Source: Vibrio marinisediminis | GTDB taxonomy: Bacteria; Pseudomonadota; Gammaproteobacteria; Enterobacterales; Vibrionaceae | Length of the DNA stretch: 64,000 nt | Direction of reading: 5' to 3' | Assembly (NCBI RefSeq): GCF_014050145.1 | Contig: NZ_JACFYF010000008.1 | Coordinates: 1 to 64,000, forward strand | Part shown: positions 36,441 to 44,938 of the stretch, piece by piece | Layout: every line of letters starts with the position of its first letter | Position numbering within the stretch: position 1 is the stretch's first letter | Program-made: the position numbers and the translations under genes | The notes under the pieces: generated by a model | What the model was told of the DNA's origin: nothing | Seen by the model: the letters and a program-made list of their open reading frames with translations, nothing else | Databases searched by the model: none

Positions 36441-36883
36441 TATTTATTTTCCTCAAACGGGATTAGATATGTTTCAACAGGGTCAACTTGGATGCGATGG
36501 TGCATCGCTGTGCGCCCAAGTAGCATACGAAATGCCATGTTTTCACGGTTGTTTAGCGTGATTTCGACCGGCCAGGTTTGTCCGCCTAGGCTCATATCAG
36601 TTTCAATCACAAAGCGTTGTTCTTCATGACCACCAGAGTCACGAACGACACGTTGGTCTTTAACTATCGCTTCACAAACAACTTCTACTTCCGTGTTGTG
36701 TTGGATTGGGTGAATCCAAAAACGCACCCACAATGTCTCTTCCTTGGTGAAGCTCTCGACCTTAAACGCGTGTAAGCAAGATGTTCTGGCACCAGTGTCG
36801 ATTTTGGCGTTAATTTTATCAATACCTAGACCAGGTAGGCTCAGTGTCTCGCACCAACCCACAAGTAATTTTTCTTTCTTCAT
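36440..36883 (-). CDS. RimB-like retropepsin-fold protease (often annotated ATP-dependent zinc protease)
   Basis: 147 residues. The motif [13 protein letters not shown] contains an Asp-Thr-Gly-Ala catalytic loop (Asp29) like one half of a retroviral aspartic protease. [20 protein letters not shown] and [10 protein letters not shown] match the rest of this fold. The family name in databases (zinc protease) is not supported by any HExxH motif here. In Pseudomonas, RimB is encoded with RimK and modulates S6 glutamation. First gene of a three-gene leftward operon, with a structured region upstream. Confidence 0.85.
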   Translation of the reverse strand: MKKEKLLVGWCETLSLPGLGIDKINAKIDTGARTSCLHAFKVESFTKEETLWVRFWIHPIQHNTEVEVVCEAIVKDQRVVRDSGGHEEQRFVIETDMSLGGQTWPVEITLNNRENMAFRMLLGRTAMHHRIQVDPVETYLIPFEENK

Positions 36884-36994
36884 CGCAGTTATTCAGTTTT
36901 TTGTTGATACTAAAAGTAATAATGCCGCTCACGTAAGCAGGGATTTGAAGCGTAGTTTTAATTAGCTTGATTCAATATCAAAGCCAATAAATCA

Positions 36995-37200
36995 CGTCTC
37001 AAAATGGATGCTTGAGGACGACTGCCTATTACAGATTAGTACATGAGAGAAATAAGACACCCCAGGATGGTGTGCTCCCAACATAACAACACGGTGTTAT
37101 GGCTTGAAGAAGGCAAGATGGTTTGCCCAAAGACGCTTCAAGGGGGGCGACTGTAACAACCTGACTTATTCGTGACTAGCGAAAATAAACAATCGTCACG
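36995..37200. ncRNA. Hairpin-rich element, candidate sRNA or rimB leader
   Basis: Five successive hairpins fill 206 bases without a reading frame: CGTCTCAA/TTGAGGACG (36995-37020, one bulge), ACACC/GGTGT (37057-37073), ATAACA/TGTTAT (37083-37100), CTTGAAG/CTTCAAG enclosing GGCAA/TTGCC (37103-37142), and CGTGAC/GTCACG (37171-37200). On the plus strand two loops carry GGA and a terminator follows at 37226-37257, which would give a small RNA. On the minus strand it would be the 5' leader of rimB. The strand is undecided and no known RNA family was recognised. Confidence 0.5.
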
Positions 37201-37225
37201 ATAAATTATTTCTATCATTGCTGGT

Positions 37226-37257
37226 GAAAAAGCCAGCTAATGAAAGCTGGCTTTTTC
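37226..37257. terminator. Bidirectional terminator beside pepD
   Basis: GAAAAAGCCAGCT, loop AATGA, AAGCTGGCTTTTTC. It ends pepD on the minus strand and could end a small RNA on the plus strand. Confidence 0.88.
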
Positions 37258-37285
37258 GATTACTTATTCTAATGCAAATTCTTAA

Positions 37286-38761
37286 TTAAGACTTGCTTGG
37301 GATGTTTTCTAGCAATGCCACCATTTGCTCCCAGAATAGGGCAACGGTGCTAATTTCCACTTTTTCATCTGGTGAATGTGGGAACTTGATCGTTGGGCCA
37401 AATGACAGCATGTCCATGTTAGGGTACGGTTCTTTAAATAGCCCACATTCAAGACCTGCGTGGATCACCATTATATTTGGTTTGTGGCCGTAAATGTCGT
37501 TATAAAGATCACGGAATACTTGCATGATTTCTGAATCTGCGTCTGGTTTCCAGCCTGGGTACCCACCGCTAAATTGAATGCTTGCACCTGCCAATTCAGC
37601 AACCGAACTTAGCGTGCTTTCTACTTGGTGACGACCTGAGTCAATCAACGAGCGAATTAAGCAAAGAATAGCCACTTTGTCATTTTCAGTTGTGATCACA
37701 CCAACGTTTAATGAAGTTTCAACTACGCCTTGAATATCATCACTCATGCGGATAACGCCGTTTGGTAACGCGTTCAATGTTGCGATGAAACTTTGTTGAG
37801 TGGCTATAGTAAAGACTTTGCCTTCAGTGATTTCTGTTGCTTGGTTGAACGTAACAATATCCGTTTCTACGCGACCCAGTTCTGCGCGCAGTAGCTCTGT
37901 GTAGTATTCAAATAACTCGGCTAATTTACCTTCATTCTCTACAGGCAATGCCACGGTAACGAAGGCTTCACGAGGAATCGCATTTCGTAAGCTACCACCA
38001 CGGAACTCTACTAAACGTAAATCGAGTTCTTGTGCGTGACCAGCGAGGAAGCGACCAAGCAGTTTGTTGGCATTGCCACGACCTGTGTTGATATCACAAC
38101 CTGAGTGACCGCCTTTTAGACCTTTCAATACCAGTTGACGAGTGGTGTAACCGGTAGGGATTGCCTCACGTTCTATTGTTAGCGTTAGTTCGCCATCAAT
38201 ACCACCCGCGCAACCCATGTAAACTTCGCCTTCTTGCTCTGAGTCAGTATTAAGAAGGATGTCACCTTCTAACCAACCCGCTTCTAGACCAAATGCGCCT
38301 GTCATGCCTGCTTCTTCATCAATGGTCAATAGCACTTCAATTGGACCATGTTTGATATCATTCGAAGCGAGTACCGCAAGGCAAGATGCCATGCCGATAC
38401 CGTTATCAGCGCCTAAGGTCGTGCCTTTAGCGGTTACCCATCCACCATCAATGTAAGGCTGAATGGCATCCGTGGTGAAGTCGTGTTGTGTGTCTTCATT
38501 TTTCTGCGGCACCATATCAATGTGCGCTTGAAGAACCACGCCTTTCTTGTTTTCCATTCCTGGTGTGGCAGCCTTCTTGATAAAGACATTGCCCGTAGGA
38601 TCGCGGCGAACATCTAAACCTTGTTCTTCAGCCCAGCTTACGATGAACTGCGCTAGCGCTTCTTCGTGTTTTGATGGGTGGGCGATAGAACAAATCTTAT
38701 CGAAGAATTGCCATAGTGGAGCAGGCGATAACTCGCTGATTTCAGAATGGAACTCAGTCAC
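37286..38761 (-). CDS. pepD: Aminoacyl-histidine dipeptidase (peptidase D)
   Basis: 491-residue cytosolic M20-family di-zinc dipeptidase that cleaves Xaa-His dipeptides such as carnosine. Metal ligands appear in LQAHIDMVPQ, LGADNGIGMA, TIDEEAGMTGAFG and the C-terminal FPHSPDEKVEI. The central lid domain (about 190-400) is in place. E. coli PepD is 485 residues. The kilobase upstream contains no other protein gene apart from the small RNA gene below, which points the other way. Confidence 0.95.
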   Translation of the reverse strand: MTEFHSEISELSPAPLWQFFDKICSIAHPSKHEEALAQFIVSWAEEQGLDVRRDPTGNVFIKKAATPGMENKKGVVLQAHIDMVPQKNEDTQHDFTTDAIQPYIDGGWVTAKGTTLGADNGIGMASCLAVLASNDIKHGPIEVLLTIDEEAGMTGAFGLEAGWLEGDILLNTDSEQEGEVYMGCAGGIDGELTLTIEREAIPTGYTTRQLVLKGLKGGHSGCDINTGRGNANKLLGRFLAGHAQELDLRLVEFRGGSLRNAIPREAFVTVALPVENEGKLAELFEYYTELLRAELGRVETDIVTFNQATEITEGKVFTIATQQSFIATLNALPNGVIRMSDDIQGVVETSLNVGVITTENDKVAILCLIRSLIDSGRHQVESTLSSVAELAGASIQFSGGYPGWKPDADSEIMQVFRDLYNDIYGHKPNIMVIHAGLECGLFKEPYPNMDMLSFGPTIKFPHSPDEKVEISTVALFWEQMVALLENIPSKS

Positions 38762-39022
38762 GGATGACTCCTTATATTACTTAAGACCAGATCATATTGA
38801 ATATATTGTTGCCAAGCATGGCATGAAACACTAGAGCTGACCTACAAATTAGAGAAAGCTAGCATATCACTCTCATTAGAAAGAGAGTAGAGGGCGGGGG
38901 ATTTTTGTTATTCGTTGTATGTAAAGCCATCAAATGGACCTAAATAGCCATAAGCAATCGTTTTCATCGAGATGAACTTACTGTGGTGATACTTTCGTCT
39001 AACTGTAATTTTATTACGAAAT

Positions 39023-39044
39023 AAATTCGATCTGGATCACAATT
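39023..39044. promoter_or_regulatory. CRP site upstream of the vcdRP-like gene
   Basis: AAATTCGATCTGGATCACAA and two more bases match 18 of 22 positions of the CRP consensus, with a perfect right half GATCACA. Its centre is about 54 bases upstream of the predicted RNA start, which fits CRP control of this RNA. CRP represses vcdRP in V. cholerae, from memory of the literature. Confidence 0.65.
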
Positions 39045-39105
39045 AATTATTTTTGAGACTTTTATCACTCTCTCTATTGTAATTTTTTTTCGTTGAGGTA
39101 TATTT

Positions 39106-39126
39106 ATGACCAACTTCACAAGTTGA
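39106..39126 (+). CDS. Six-codon upstream ORF (MTNFTS) in the small RNA
   Basis: ATG preceded at 7 bases by GAGG, then five codons and TGA. The hairpin CAACTT-CAC-AAGTTG lies inside it. With such a good ribosome-binding site it may be translated and act on the fold of the RNA rather than through its product. No homology can be judged at this length. Confidence 0.35.
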   Translation: MTNFTS

Positions 39127-39223
39127 AGAAAAAACGCTCAAAGGATGAGTCCGATTTATCGCCTCCAAGGAACCGAGAAATCAACGTTTGTTTTTTTTAA
39201 TGCATTGATTTAAAGGTGATAGC

Positions 39224-39310
39224 ATGAAAGGTTTACCAAGTGCAATGTTCTGGATAAACAGCTCTGTTTATACGAGTAACTTTGTATACCCTGCAAGCTT
39301 CGGCTACTAG
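39224..39310 (+). CDS. vcdP: VcdP-like 28-residue small protein
   Basis: Translates as MKGLPSAMFWINSSVYTSNF followed by eight residues ending FGY. Eight of 28 residues are aromatic. AAAGGTG lies 6 bases before the ATG. The stop codon sits in the loop of hairpin GCTAC/GTAGC. The protein would be the counterpart of V. cholerae VcdP, reported to bind and activate citrate synthase; equivalence is inferred from gene position and size. It is far too short for ordinary gene finders. Confidence 0.6.
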   Translation: MKGLPSAMFWINSSVYTSNFVYPASFGY

Positions 39311-39394
39311 TTGTAGCTTGCTTCTGAACAGTTTTGTTCACCCCTATTATTGGAATTTTTTTACAGCTGTCTATTTTGGCTGACATGATTCAAC

Positions 39395-39422
39395 CGCCAC
39401 TCACTTTGAGTGGCGTTTTTTT
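39395..39422 (+). terminator. Terminator of the vcdRP-like RNA
   Basis: CGCCACTCA, loop CTT, TGAGTGGCG followed by seven T: a near-ideal intrinsic terminator not adjacent to any larger gene. The 350 bases between it and the purine permease hold only the PurR box that I can see. Confidence 0.92.
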
Positions 39423-39736
39423 ATCCCGCTATTTATCTTAAAGGCTGCTTTTCAACAGCAACTCAAATCAATCTTCATTAGCTTAGGTAGATATCCCCAC
39501 AATCGTGGTCATTTCCGTCGAGTTCTTTGCTGAAAGTTTACAACACGGTTCAAATTTCCATCAAATAAATTGCTCTGCATTTGTTGCTGTTACCTTATGA
39601 AAAATAAAGTAATTTACAGGATTGATAGTGGTTATCCCTGTTACTTCGCTAGCTATATAACGAAAAATATTAATTAGAGTGATAATTCTATCTGGAATTT
39701 GTTATTTGATAACTTTATAATCCCAGCCAATCGATT

Positions 39737-39752
39737 ACGCAAACGTTTACTT
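39737..39752. promoter_or_regulatory. PurR box of the purine permease gene
   Basis: ACGCAAACGTTTACTT matches 12 or more of 16 positions of ACGCAAACGTTTGCGT, including the whole central CGCAAACGTTT. It lies 20 bases before the permease start, so PurR with hypoxanthine or guanine should repress it. Confidence 0.8.
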
Positions 39753-39772
39753 TGAATTTATAGGATTCGACC

Positions 39773-41062
39773 ATGTTCGAGAAACTGTTCAAACTCAGTG
39801 AGAATGGCACGACCGTCAAAACTGAGATCATCGCCGGTTTGACGACCTTCCTGACGATGGCTTATATCATTTTTGTTAACCCAGCCATGCTTGCTGACGC
39901 GGGTATGGATAAAGGCGCGGTTTTTGTTGCGACTTGTTTAGCGGCTGCTATTGGCTGTTTCATTATGGGTTTCGTTGCTAACTACCCAATCGCACTTGCG
40001 CCAGGCATGGGTTTGAATGCTTTCTTCACCTACGGTGTTGTTTTAGGTATGGGGCATACTTGGCAAGTTGCGCTAGGCGCGGTATTTGTCTCGGGCATCC
40101 TGTTTATGGCATTGAGCATATTTAAGGTACGAGAGTGGATCATTAACTCTATTCCAATGTCGCTTCGTACCGGTATCTCGGCAGGTATTGGTCTTTTCCT
40201 TGCCTTCATTGGTCTACAAAATGCGGGCATCGTGGTTGATAACCCTGCGACGTTGGTCAGCCGTGGCGACATTACTAGCCTTAAACCGGCGTTGGCCGCT
40301 TTGGGCTTCTTCTTAACAATTGGTTTGGTATACCGTGGCGTTCGTGGCGCGGTTATGATCGCCATCTTAATTATTACGGCTATCGGCATCGTGGTTGGTG
40401 ATGTTCAGTGGGGCGGTTTGATGTCTGCGCCACCAAGTATTGCCCCAACATTGATGCAAATGAATATTGCTGATGTATTTGAAGTTGGCATGATTTCAGT
40501 TGTCTTTGCATTCTTATTCGTCGATCTGTTTGATACTGCTGGCACGCTGGTAGGGGTGGCAACCAAAGCAAACCTAATTAAAGAAGATGGTAAATTACCA
40601 CGTTTGAGCAAAGCGTTACTGGCTGACTCTACTGCAACGTCGGTTGGTGCAATGTTAGGTACATCAAGTACCACTTCGTTTGTTGAATCAACTGCGGGTG
40701 TAGCTGCGGGTGGGCGTACGGGCTTAACTGCGGTTGTTGTTGGTCTGCTATTTATTCTGGCTCTTTTCTTTGCACCATTGGCAGGCATGATCCCAGCTTA
40801 TGCAACCGCAGGCGCGCTATTCTATGTCGCGATTCTGATGATGTCAGGATTGGTGAGTGTTGATTGGCGTGACCTTACAGAAGCGGCACCTGTTGTTGTT
40901 ACTTGTTTACTGATGCCGTTAACTTACTCAATTGCAGAAGGTATCGCTTTAGGCTTTATCTCTTACGCAGCGATTAAATTACTAAGTGGTAAAGGTCGTG
41001 AGGTTTCGGTTAGTGTTTGGGTGCTTTCAGCCATCTTCATCATCAAATACTTGCTCGCTTAA
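39773..41062 (+). CDS. Purine permease, AzgA-like NCS2/AZA family
   Basis: 429-residue inner-membrane symporter with about 12-14 hydrophobic segments. It starts MFEKLFKLSENGTTVKTEIIAGLTTFLTMAYIIFVNP, the signature of the adenine/guanine/hypoxanthine permease subgroup (E. coli AdeP, GhxP). FLFVDLFDTAGTLVGVA and GTSSTTSFVESTAGVAAGGRTG are the conserved substrate-site segments. PurR box upstream and gpt downstream support purine-base uptake for salvage. The exact base is not determined. Confidence 0.92.
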   Translation: MFEKLFKLSENGTTVKTEIIAGLTTFLTMAYIIFVNPAMLADAGMDKGAVFVATCLAAAIGCFIMGFVANYPIALAPGMGLNAFFTYGVVLGMGHTWQVALGAVFVSGILFMALSIFKVREWIINSIPMSLRTGISAGIGLFLAFIGLQNAGIVVDNPATLVSRGDITSLKPALAALGFFLTIGLVYRGVRGAVMIAILIITAIGIVVGDVQWGGLMSAPPSIAPTLMQMNIADVFEVGMISVVFAFLFVDLFDTAGTLVGVATKANLIKEDGKLPRLSKALLADSTATSVGAMLGTSSTTSFVESTAGVAAGGRTGLTAVVVGLLFILALFFAPLAGMIPAYATAGALFYVAILMMSGLVSVDWRDLTEAAPVVVTCLLMPLTYSIAEGIALGFISYAAIKLLSGKGREVSVSVWVLSAIFIIKYLLA

Positions 41063-41115
41063 GTACAATAGTGTGCCAAGCTGCTACAAGTTTGGTGCAT
41101 TCTAAATTGAATAGT

Positions 41116-41154
41116 AAAAGCCATAGTAGATCACACTGCTATGGCTTTTCTTTT
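41116..41154 (+). terminator. Terminator after the purine permease
   Basis: AAAAGCCATAG, 12-base loop, CTATGGCTTTT and T tract. Confidence 0.85.
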
Positions 41155-41200
41155 ATTAGAAGAAATTCCCCATTGGTATTGTAGGTCTGTTTGGGTAGAA

Positions 41201-41216
41201 TAATCGTTTGCGCAGC
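41201..41216. promoter_or_regulatory. PurR-like box upstream of gpt
   Basis: Read on the minus strand, GCGCAAACGATTA shares CGCAAACG[A/T]TT with the two other boxes in this window. It lies about 100 bases before gpt. Confidence 0.5.
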
Positions 41217-41313
41217 TTGCCCCCATTCAGCTGTTCGCACTCTGCTACTTTCTGCATGAGAGCACTATTTGCGTGTTAGGGGATGCAAATCTTTAAATTA
41301 TTAGGTTATTACA

Positions 41314-41778
41314 ATGAGTAAAAAATTCGTTATTACTTGGGACAACATGCAGAACTACTGCCGTGAGCTAGCTGAAAAACAGATGCCAGCCGAGCAATGG
41401 AAAGGTATTTGGGCAGTAAGTCGTGGTGGTCTAGTTCCTGGCGCTATCCTTGCGCGTGAACTAGGCATTCGTTATGTAGATACCATTTGTATCTCTAGCT
41501 ACGACCATGATCATCAGCGTGATATGAGTGTACTAAAAGCACCTGAAGGTGATGGCGAAGGTTACCTAATCGTAGAAGATTTAGTAGACAGTGGTGATAC
41601 TGCACGTAAACTTCGTGAAATGTACCCGAAAGCTAAATTGATTGCCGTGTGTGCAAAACCATCAGGCGCTTTGTTACTTGATGATTACGTGGTTGATATT
41701 GCTCAAGACACATGGATTGAGCAGCCTTGGGATACGATTGTTCAATACGTTGAACCTATTAATCGCAAGCAAAAGTAA
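41314..41778 (+). CDS. gpt: Xanthine-guanine phosphoribosyltransferase
   Basis: 154 residues. It transfers phosphoribose from PRPP to guanine, xanthine or hypoxanthine. The PRPP loop [13 protein letters not shown] is intact; [17 protein letters not shown] holds the pyrophosphate loop, and the C-terminal TWIEQPWD supplies base-binding residues. Probably works with the permease directly upstream in purine salvage. Confidence 0.96.
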   Translation: MSKKFVITWDNMQNYCRELAEKQMPAEQWKGIWAVSRGGLVPGAILARELGIRYVDTICISSYDHDHQRDMSVLKAPEGDGEGYLIVEDLVDSGDTARKLREMYPKAKLIAVCAKPSGALLLDDYVVDIAQDTWIEQPWDTIVQYVEPINRKQK

Positions 41779-41795
41779 AGATTGCAAAATTCGTT

Positions 41796-41822
41796 AAATG
41801 ACCCGAAAGGGTCATTTTTTTT
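41796..41822 (+). terminator. Terminator after gpt
   Basis: AAATGACCC, loop GAAA, GGGTCATTT followed by T residues. Confidence 0.9.
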
Positions 41823-41935
41823 ACCTATTTGATTTATTGACTAGTATGAATAGGCTTTATCTTGTTGCTGATCACCTTCTCCTTAGTAAGAAAATAGGTT
41901 TATTATGTTTCCAGACGTCATAGCTAGGTGCCCAT

Positions 41936-43183
41936 ATGTCAGAAAATGATAATAAGAATCTCTCCGAGACTTTGTTTGTAAAACACAAACAAGCAAAAGA
42001 GACCTCCGAGTTAACTCGCTACATGCCAACCAATCACGTTTTATTGGATGAAATGCGCGAAAAGACCAATGTAAGTTGGTACCGCAATTTACATCGTTTG
42101 CAATGGACTTGGCAGGGCATTGATCCGATTGAGATGGAAGAAGTATTAGCAAGAATTGCGGGTTCATCACACTCTCGTACGCATGAGCAATGGCTCGACA
42201 CTGTGATGGGTTATCACGGTGGTAACTGGACATATGAATGGACCAAGTTGGGTATGGAGCATCAAAAACGTGCTCAGGATATGCAAGGGGAGTCATCAGC
42301 GGATGAGCTGTTTAATGCATCGCTATGTTTTAGTATTGCTGGCTATCCACATCTGAAGAATGACAACCTCGCTCTGCAAGCTCAGACTCTGGCATCAAAA
42401 GCCTATCATGAGGCGAGCAAGAAAACGCGCTTCATTATTAAGCGTATTGAAGTCCCTTACAAAGGTAAGAAAATTGTCGCTCATTTGCACTTAACCAGTA
42501 CTGAAAAACCTCAGCCGGTAGTGATGGTGAGCGCTGGCTTGGATACCTTACAAGGGGACATGTGGCGATTGTTCCGCGACTACTTGTCAAAGAAAAATAT
42601 AGCCATGCTTACTGTAGATATGCCGTCTATCGGGCACTCTAGCCATTGGTCTTTAACCGAAGACACGTCAAGCATTCATCAGGCGGTTCTTAATGAGTTG
42701 CCATTGATCCCTTGGGTGGATCACTATCGAGTTGGACTGATCGGTTTTAGATTTGGTGGTAATGCTTTGGTTCGGCTCTCTTTTATGGAGCAAACTAAAA
42801 TCAAAGCTTGTGTGGCAATGGGCGCCCCGATTCACGATATCCTTTCGTCACCGGATAAACTGAAGAAAATGTCGAAGATGTATCTGGACTTGTTGGCTTC
42901 GCGCATCGGCAAAGAGGTCGTCGATATCAATAGTCTTGCGGCTCAAATGCGTGCTTGGTCTTTAAAAACTCAAGGAATTCTCACCAGTCGTAAAACTCGA
43001 GTGCCAATCTTGGCAATGAGCTTAGAAGGGGATCCGGTATCACCATTAAGTGACAATCAGCTAGTGGCACTTTTTAGTGATTATGGTAAAGCCAAGAAAA
43101 TCAGTTCCAAAACTATTACACAAGGATATGAGCAATCCCTCGATTTGGCGATCAAATGGCTGGAAGATGAGTTAATGAGATGA
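41936..43183 (+). CDS. frsA: Fermentation-respiration switch protein FrsA
   Basis: 415-residue alpha/beta-hydrolase-fold protein. The core begins near 175 (VPYKGKKIVAHLHL). The nucleophile-elbow position reads GFRFGGN, with Arg in place of the catalytic Ser, as in characterised FrsA. In E. coli it binds unphosphorylated IIA-Glc and shifts metabolism towards fermentation; a claimed pyruvate decarboxylase activity in V. vulnificus is disputed. It precedes crl, the conserved order. Confidence 0.95.
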   Translation: MSENDNKNLSETLFVKHKQAKETSELTRYMPTNHVLLDEMREKTNVSWYRNLHRLQWTWQGIDPIEMEEVLARIAGSSHSRTHEQWLDTVMGYHGGNWTYEWTKLGMEHQKRAQDMQGESSADELFNASLCFSIAGYPHLKNDNLALQAQTLASKAYHEASKKTRFIIKRIEVPYKGKKIVAHLHLTSTEKPQPVVMVSAGLDTLQGDMWRLFRDYLSKKNIAMLTVDMPSIGHSSHWSLTEDTSSIHQAVLNELPLIPWVDHYRVGLIGFRFGGNALVRLSFMEQTKIKACVAMGAPIHDILSSPDKLKKMSKMYLDLLASRIGKEVVDINSLAAQMRAWSLKTQGILTSRKTRVPILAMSLEGDPVSPLSDNQLVALFSDYGKAKKISSKTITQGYEQSLDLAIKWLEDELMR

Positions 43184-43266
43184 CTTCTCTACTAATTTAG
43201 TTAAAAGTAATATTGAGTTCAAAAATGAATTTGGATTAATTAAAACTAAAGATATGGAGAGTCAAT

Positions 43267-43656
43267 ATGTCAAAAGTGACGAAAATTCCGACTCATTTTC
43301 GCTTGTTAACGAGTTTGAGGGCATTAGGTCCTTACCTTAGAGAATCGCAAAGCAAAGAAGGTTTTTACCTGTTTGATTGCCTAGGTGTTTGTGTTAATGA
43401 TAAAAAATCGCCAGAAGAACGTGAGTTCTGGGGCTGGTGGTTAGAGTTGGAACAGCAAGAGAATCAATTTGCTGCTCGTTATCGAATTGGTAAGTACAAC
43501 AGTCTTGGCGAGTGGGTAGATGAACCTTTACCTAAAAAAGCCGTGGCGGACGTTAATCGTATACAAAATAGTTTTCATCAGTCTTTGCTAACAATGTTAA
43601 AAAATGAGTATGAGATTGATGTCGTTCTGCATGACGAATCGGTTGAATTTGTCTAA
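43267..43656 (+). CDS. crl: Sigma S activator Crl
   Basis: 129 residues. Crl binds sigma S and promotes its association with core RNA polymerase. The conserved segments YLFDCLGVCVNDKKSP, REFWGWWLELE and EWVDEPLPKKA are present. ATATGGAGAG ribosome-binding site. It lies between frsA and proB, as in other vibrios and enterobacteria. Confidence 0.95.
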   Translation: MSKVTKIPTHFRLLTSLRALGPYLRESQSKEGFYLFDCLGVCVNDKKSPEEREFWGWWLELEQQENQFAARYRIGKYNSLGEWVDEPLPKKAVADVNRIQNSFHQSLLTMLKNEYEIDVVLHDESVEFV

Positions 43657-43685
43657 TTAGCATTGAGAATCCTCATTGACCAATA

Positions 43686-43709
43686 AAAAGGCGCTTTTTA
43701 GCGCCTTTT
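43686..43709 (+). terminator. Terminator after crl
   Basis: AAAAGGCGC, loop TTTTTA, GCGCCTTTT. Confidence 0.87.
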
Positions 43710-43775
43710 CTGCTTGTTAATTTCGCCAGTGATTGATAAAACATCAGCTCTTGTTTTTTATTAATTCAATTTATC

Positions 43776-44915
43776 ATGACAACGAATCAACAATGCGGAA
43801 AAGTGATGCAACCTCAAACAGTGGTTGTGAAACTTGGTACCAGTGTACTGACTGGCGGAACGCTACAACTAAACCGTGCTCATATGGTGGAGTTGGTACG
43901 TCAGTGTGCAGAGCTCAAAAAACTAGGTCATTCAGTGGTTATAGTATCGTCTGGTGCAATTGCAGCCGGCCGAGAGCATTTAGGTTACCCCGCACTGCCC
44001 AACTCGATGGCAAGCAAACAGCTGCTTGCGGCGGTAGGGCAAAGTCAGTTGATTCAAACATGGGAATCTCTGTTCGCCATTTATGGAATGAAGATTGGTC
44101 AAATGCTATTAACGCGTGCCGATCTGGACGATCGTGAGCGTTTTCTCAATGCACGCGACACCATTAATGCTTTGGTTGAGCACGATATTATTCCTGTTGT
44201 GAATGAGAATGATGCCGTCGCAACCAATGAAATCAAAGTTGGCGATAACGACAACTTATCGGCGTTGGTTGGTATTTTATGTGGTGCAGACAAATTACTG
44301 CTTTTAACTGACCAAAAAGGTCTGTTTACCGCCGACCCACGTAAAGACCCTCAAGCCGAGTTAATCAAAGAAGTGAAAACCATTGATGACACTTTGCGTA
44401 AAATCGCGGGTGGCAGTGGTACAACACTTGGCACAGGTGGTATGGCAACGAAGTTGCAAGCCGCTGATATTGCCCGTCGTGCTGGCATCGAAGTTATTAT
44501 CGCAGCCGGTAGTGCGCCGGATGTGATTTTTGACTCATTAAGTGCAGAGCCACAAGGTACGCGCTTTTTGCCATGTGAAGAAGCATTGGAAAACCGTAAA
44601 CGTTGGATTTTAGCTGGTCCTGCCGCGTCTGGTGACATGTTGATTGATGACGGCGCAGTGAATGCGGTACTAGGAAAAGGCAGCAGTTTATTGGCAAAAG
44701 GCGTTCTTAAAGTCAGTGGCGCATTTGCACGAGGCGATGTCGTTCGTATTACTAACCAAGAGGGCAAATTGATTGCCCGTGGTATTTCCGCTTATTCAAG
44801 CGTTGATGTGACCAAAATTCTTGGTAAGCACAGTAAAGACATCCTCTCTATATTAGGTTACGACTACGGTGCTGAAGTGCTGCATCGTGATGACATGGTC
44901 GTAATACAAGAATAA
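43776..44915 (+). CDS. proB: Glutamate 5-kinase
   Basis: 379 residues. First step of proline synthesis, phosphorylating glutamate. The amino acid kinase domain (about 10-265) has [28 protein letters not shown] and [21 protein letters not shown]; a PUA domain (about 285-379) completes the usual two-domain form. The start is uncertain: neither the ATG at 43776 nor the one at 43806 has a strong ribosome-binding site. I keep the upstream one. proA follows 23 bases later and the product is normally proline-inhibited. Confidence 0.94.
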   Translation: MTTNQQCGKVMQPQTVVVKLGTSVLTGGTLQLNRAHMVELVRQCAELKKLGHSVVIVSSGAIAAGREHLGYPALPNSMASKQLLAAVGQSQLIQTWESLFAIYGMKIGQMLLTRADLDDRERFLNARDTINALVEHDIIPVVNENDAVATNEIKVGDNDNLSALVGILCGADKLLLLTDQKGLFTADPRKDPQAELIKEVKTIDDTLRKIAGGSGTTLGTGGMATKLQAADIARRAGIEVIIAAGSAPDVIFDSLSAEPQGTRFLPCEEALENRKRWILAGPAASGDMLIDDGAVNAVLGKGSSLLAKGVLKVSGAFARGDVVRITNQEGKLIARGISAYSSVDVTKILGKHSKDILSILGYDYGAEVLHRDDMVVIQE

Positions 44916-44938
44916 GAACGAATTATTAAGGAAGTGAC

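Larger units (their letters stand above)
39087..39422 (+). ncRNA. vcdRP: VcdRP-like dual-function small RNA
   Basis: Promoter elements TTGAGA (39053) and TATTGT (39075), 16 bases apart, predict a start near 39087; a strong terminator ends at 39422, giving about 336 bases. It encodes a 28-residue protein and contains C-rich single-stranded stretches (CACCCCTATT). In V. cholerae, VcdRP is a CRP-repressed RNA that pairs with PTS-transporter mRNAs and encodes VcdP, a small protein of about 29 residues that stimulates citrate synthase. As I recall, it lies between the pepD and permease genes, the same interval as here. The identification rests on position, architecture and memory, not alignment. 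Confidence 0.65.

Noticed and set aside
36440-36883. ATP-dependent zinc protease
   Set aside because: No HExxH or ATPase motif is present; the Asp-Thr-Gly-Ala loop fits a retropepsin-like fold.
37103-37142. Cyclic di-GMP (GEMM) riboswitch on the minus strand, because of GGGCAAACC
   Set aside because: Only this short string matches. The second conserved arm with GGACGCAAAGCCTCC and the tetraloop-receptor pairing are missing.
39601-39720. Purine riboswitch before the permease
   Set aside because: AT-rich text with some similar strings, but I could not form the three-helix junction with the two kissing loops. A PurR box explains regulation more simply.
43733-44137. 134-codon frame overlapping proB in another phase
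   Set aside because: It lies within the conserved proB kinase domain and its translation matches no fold; the proB frame has all family motifs.
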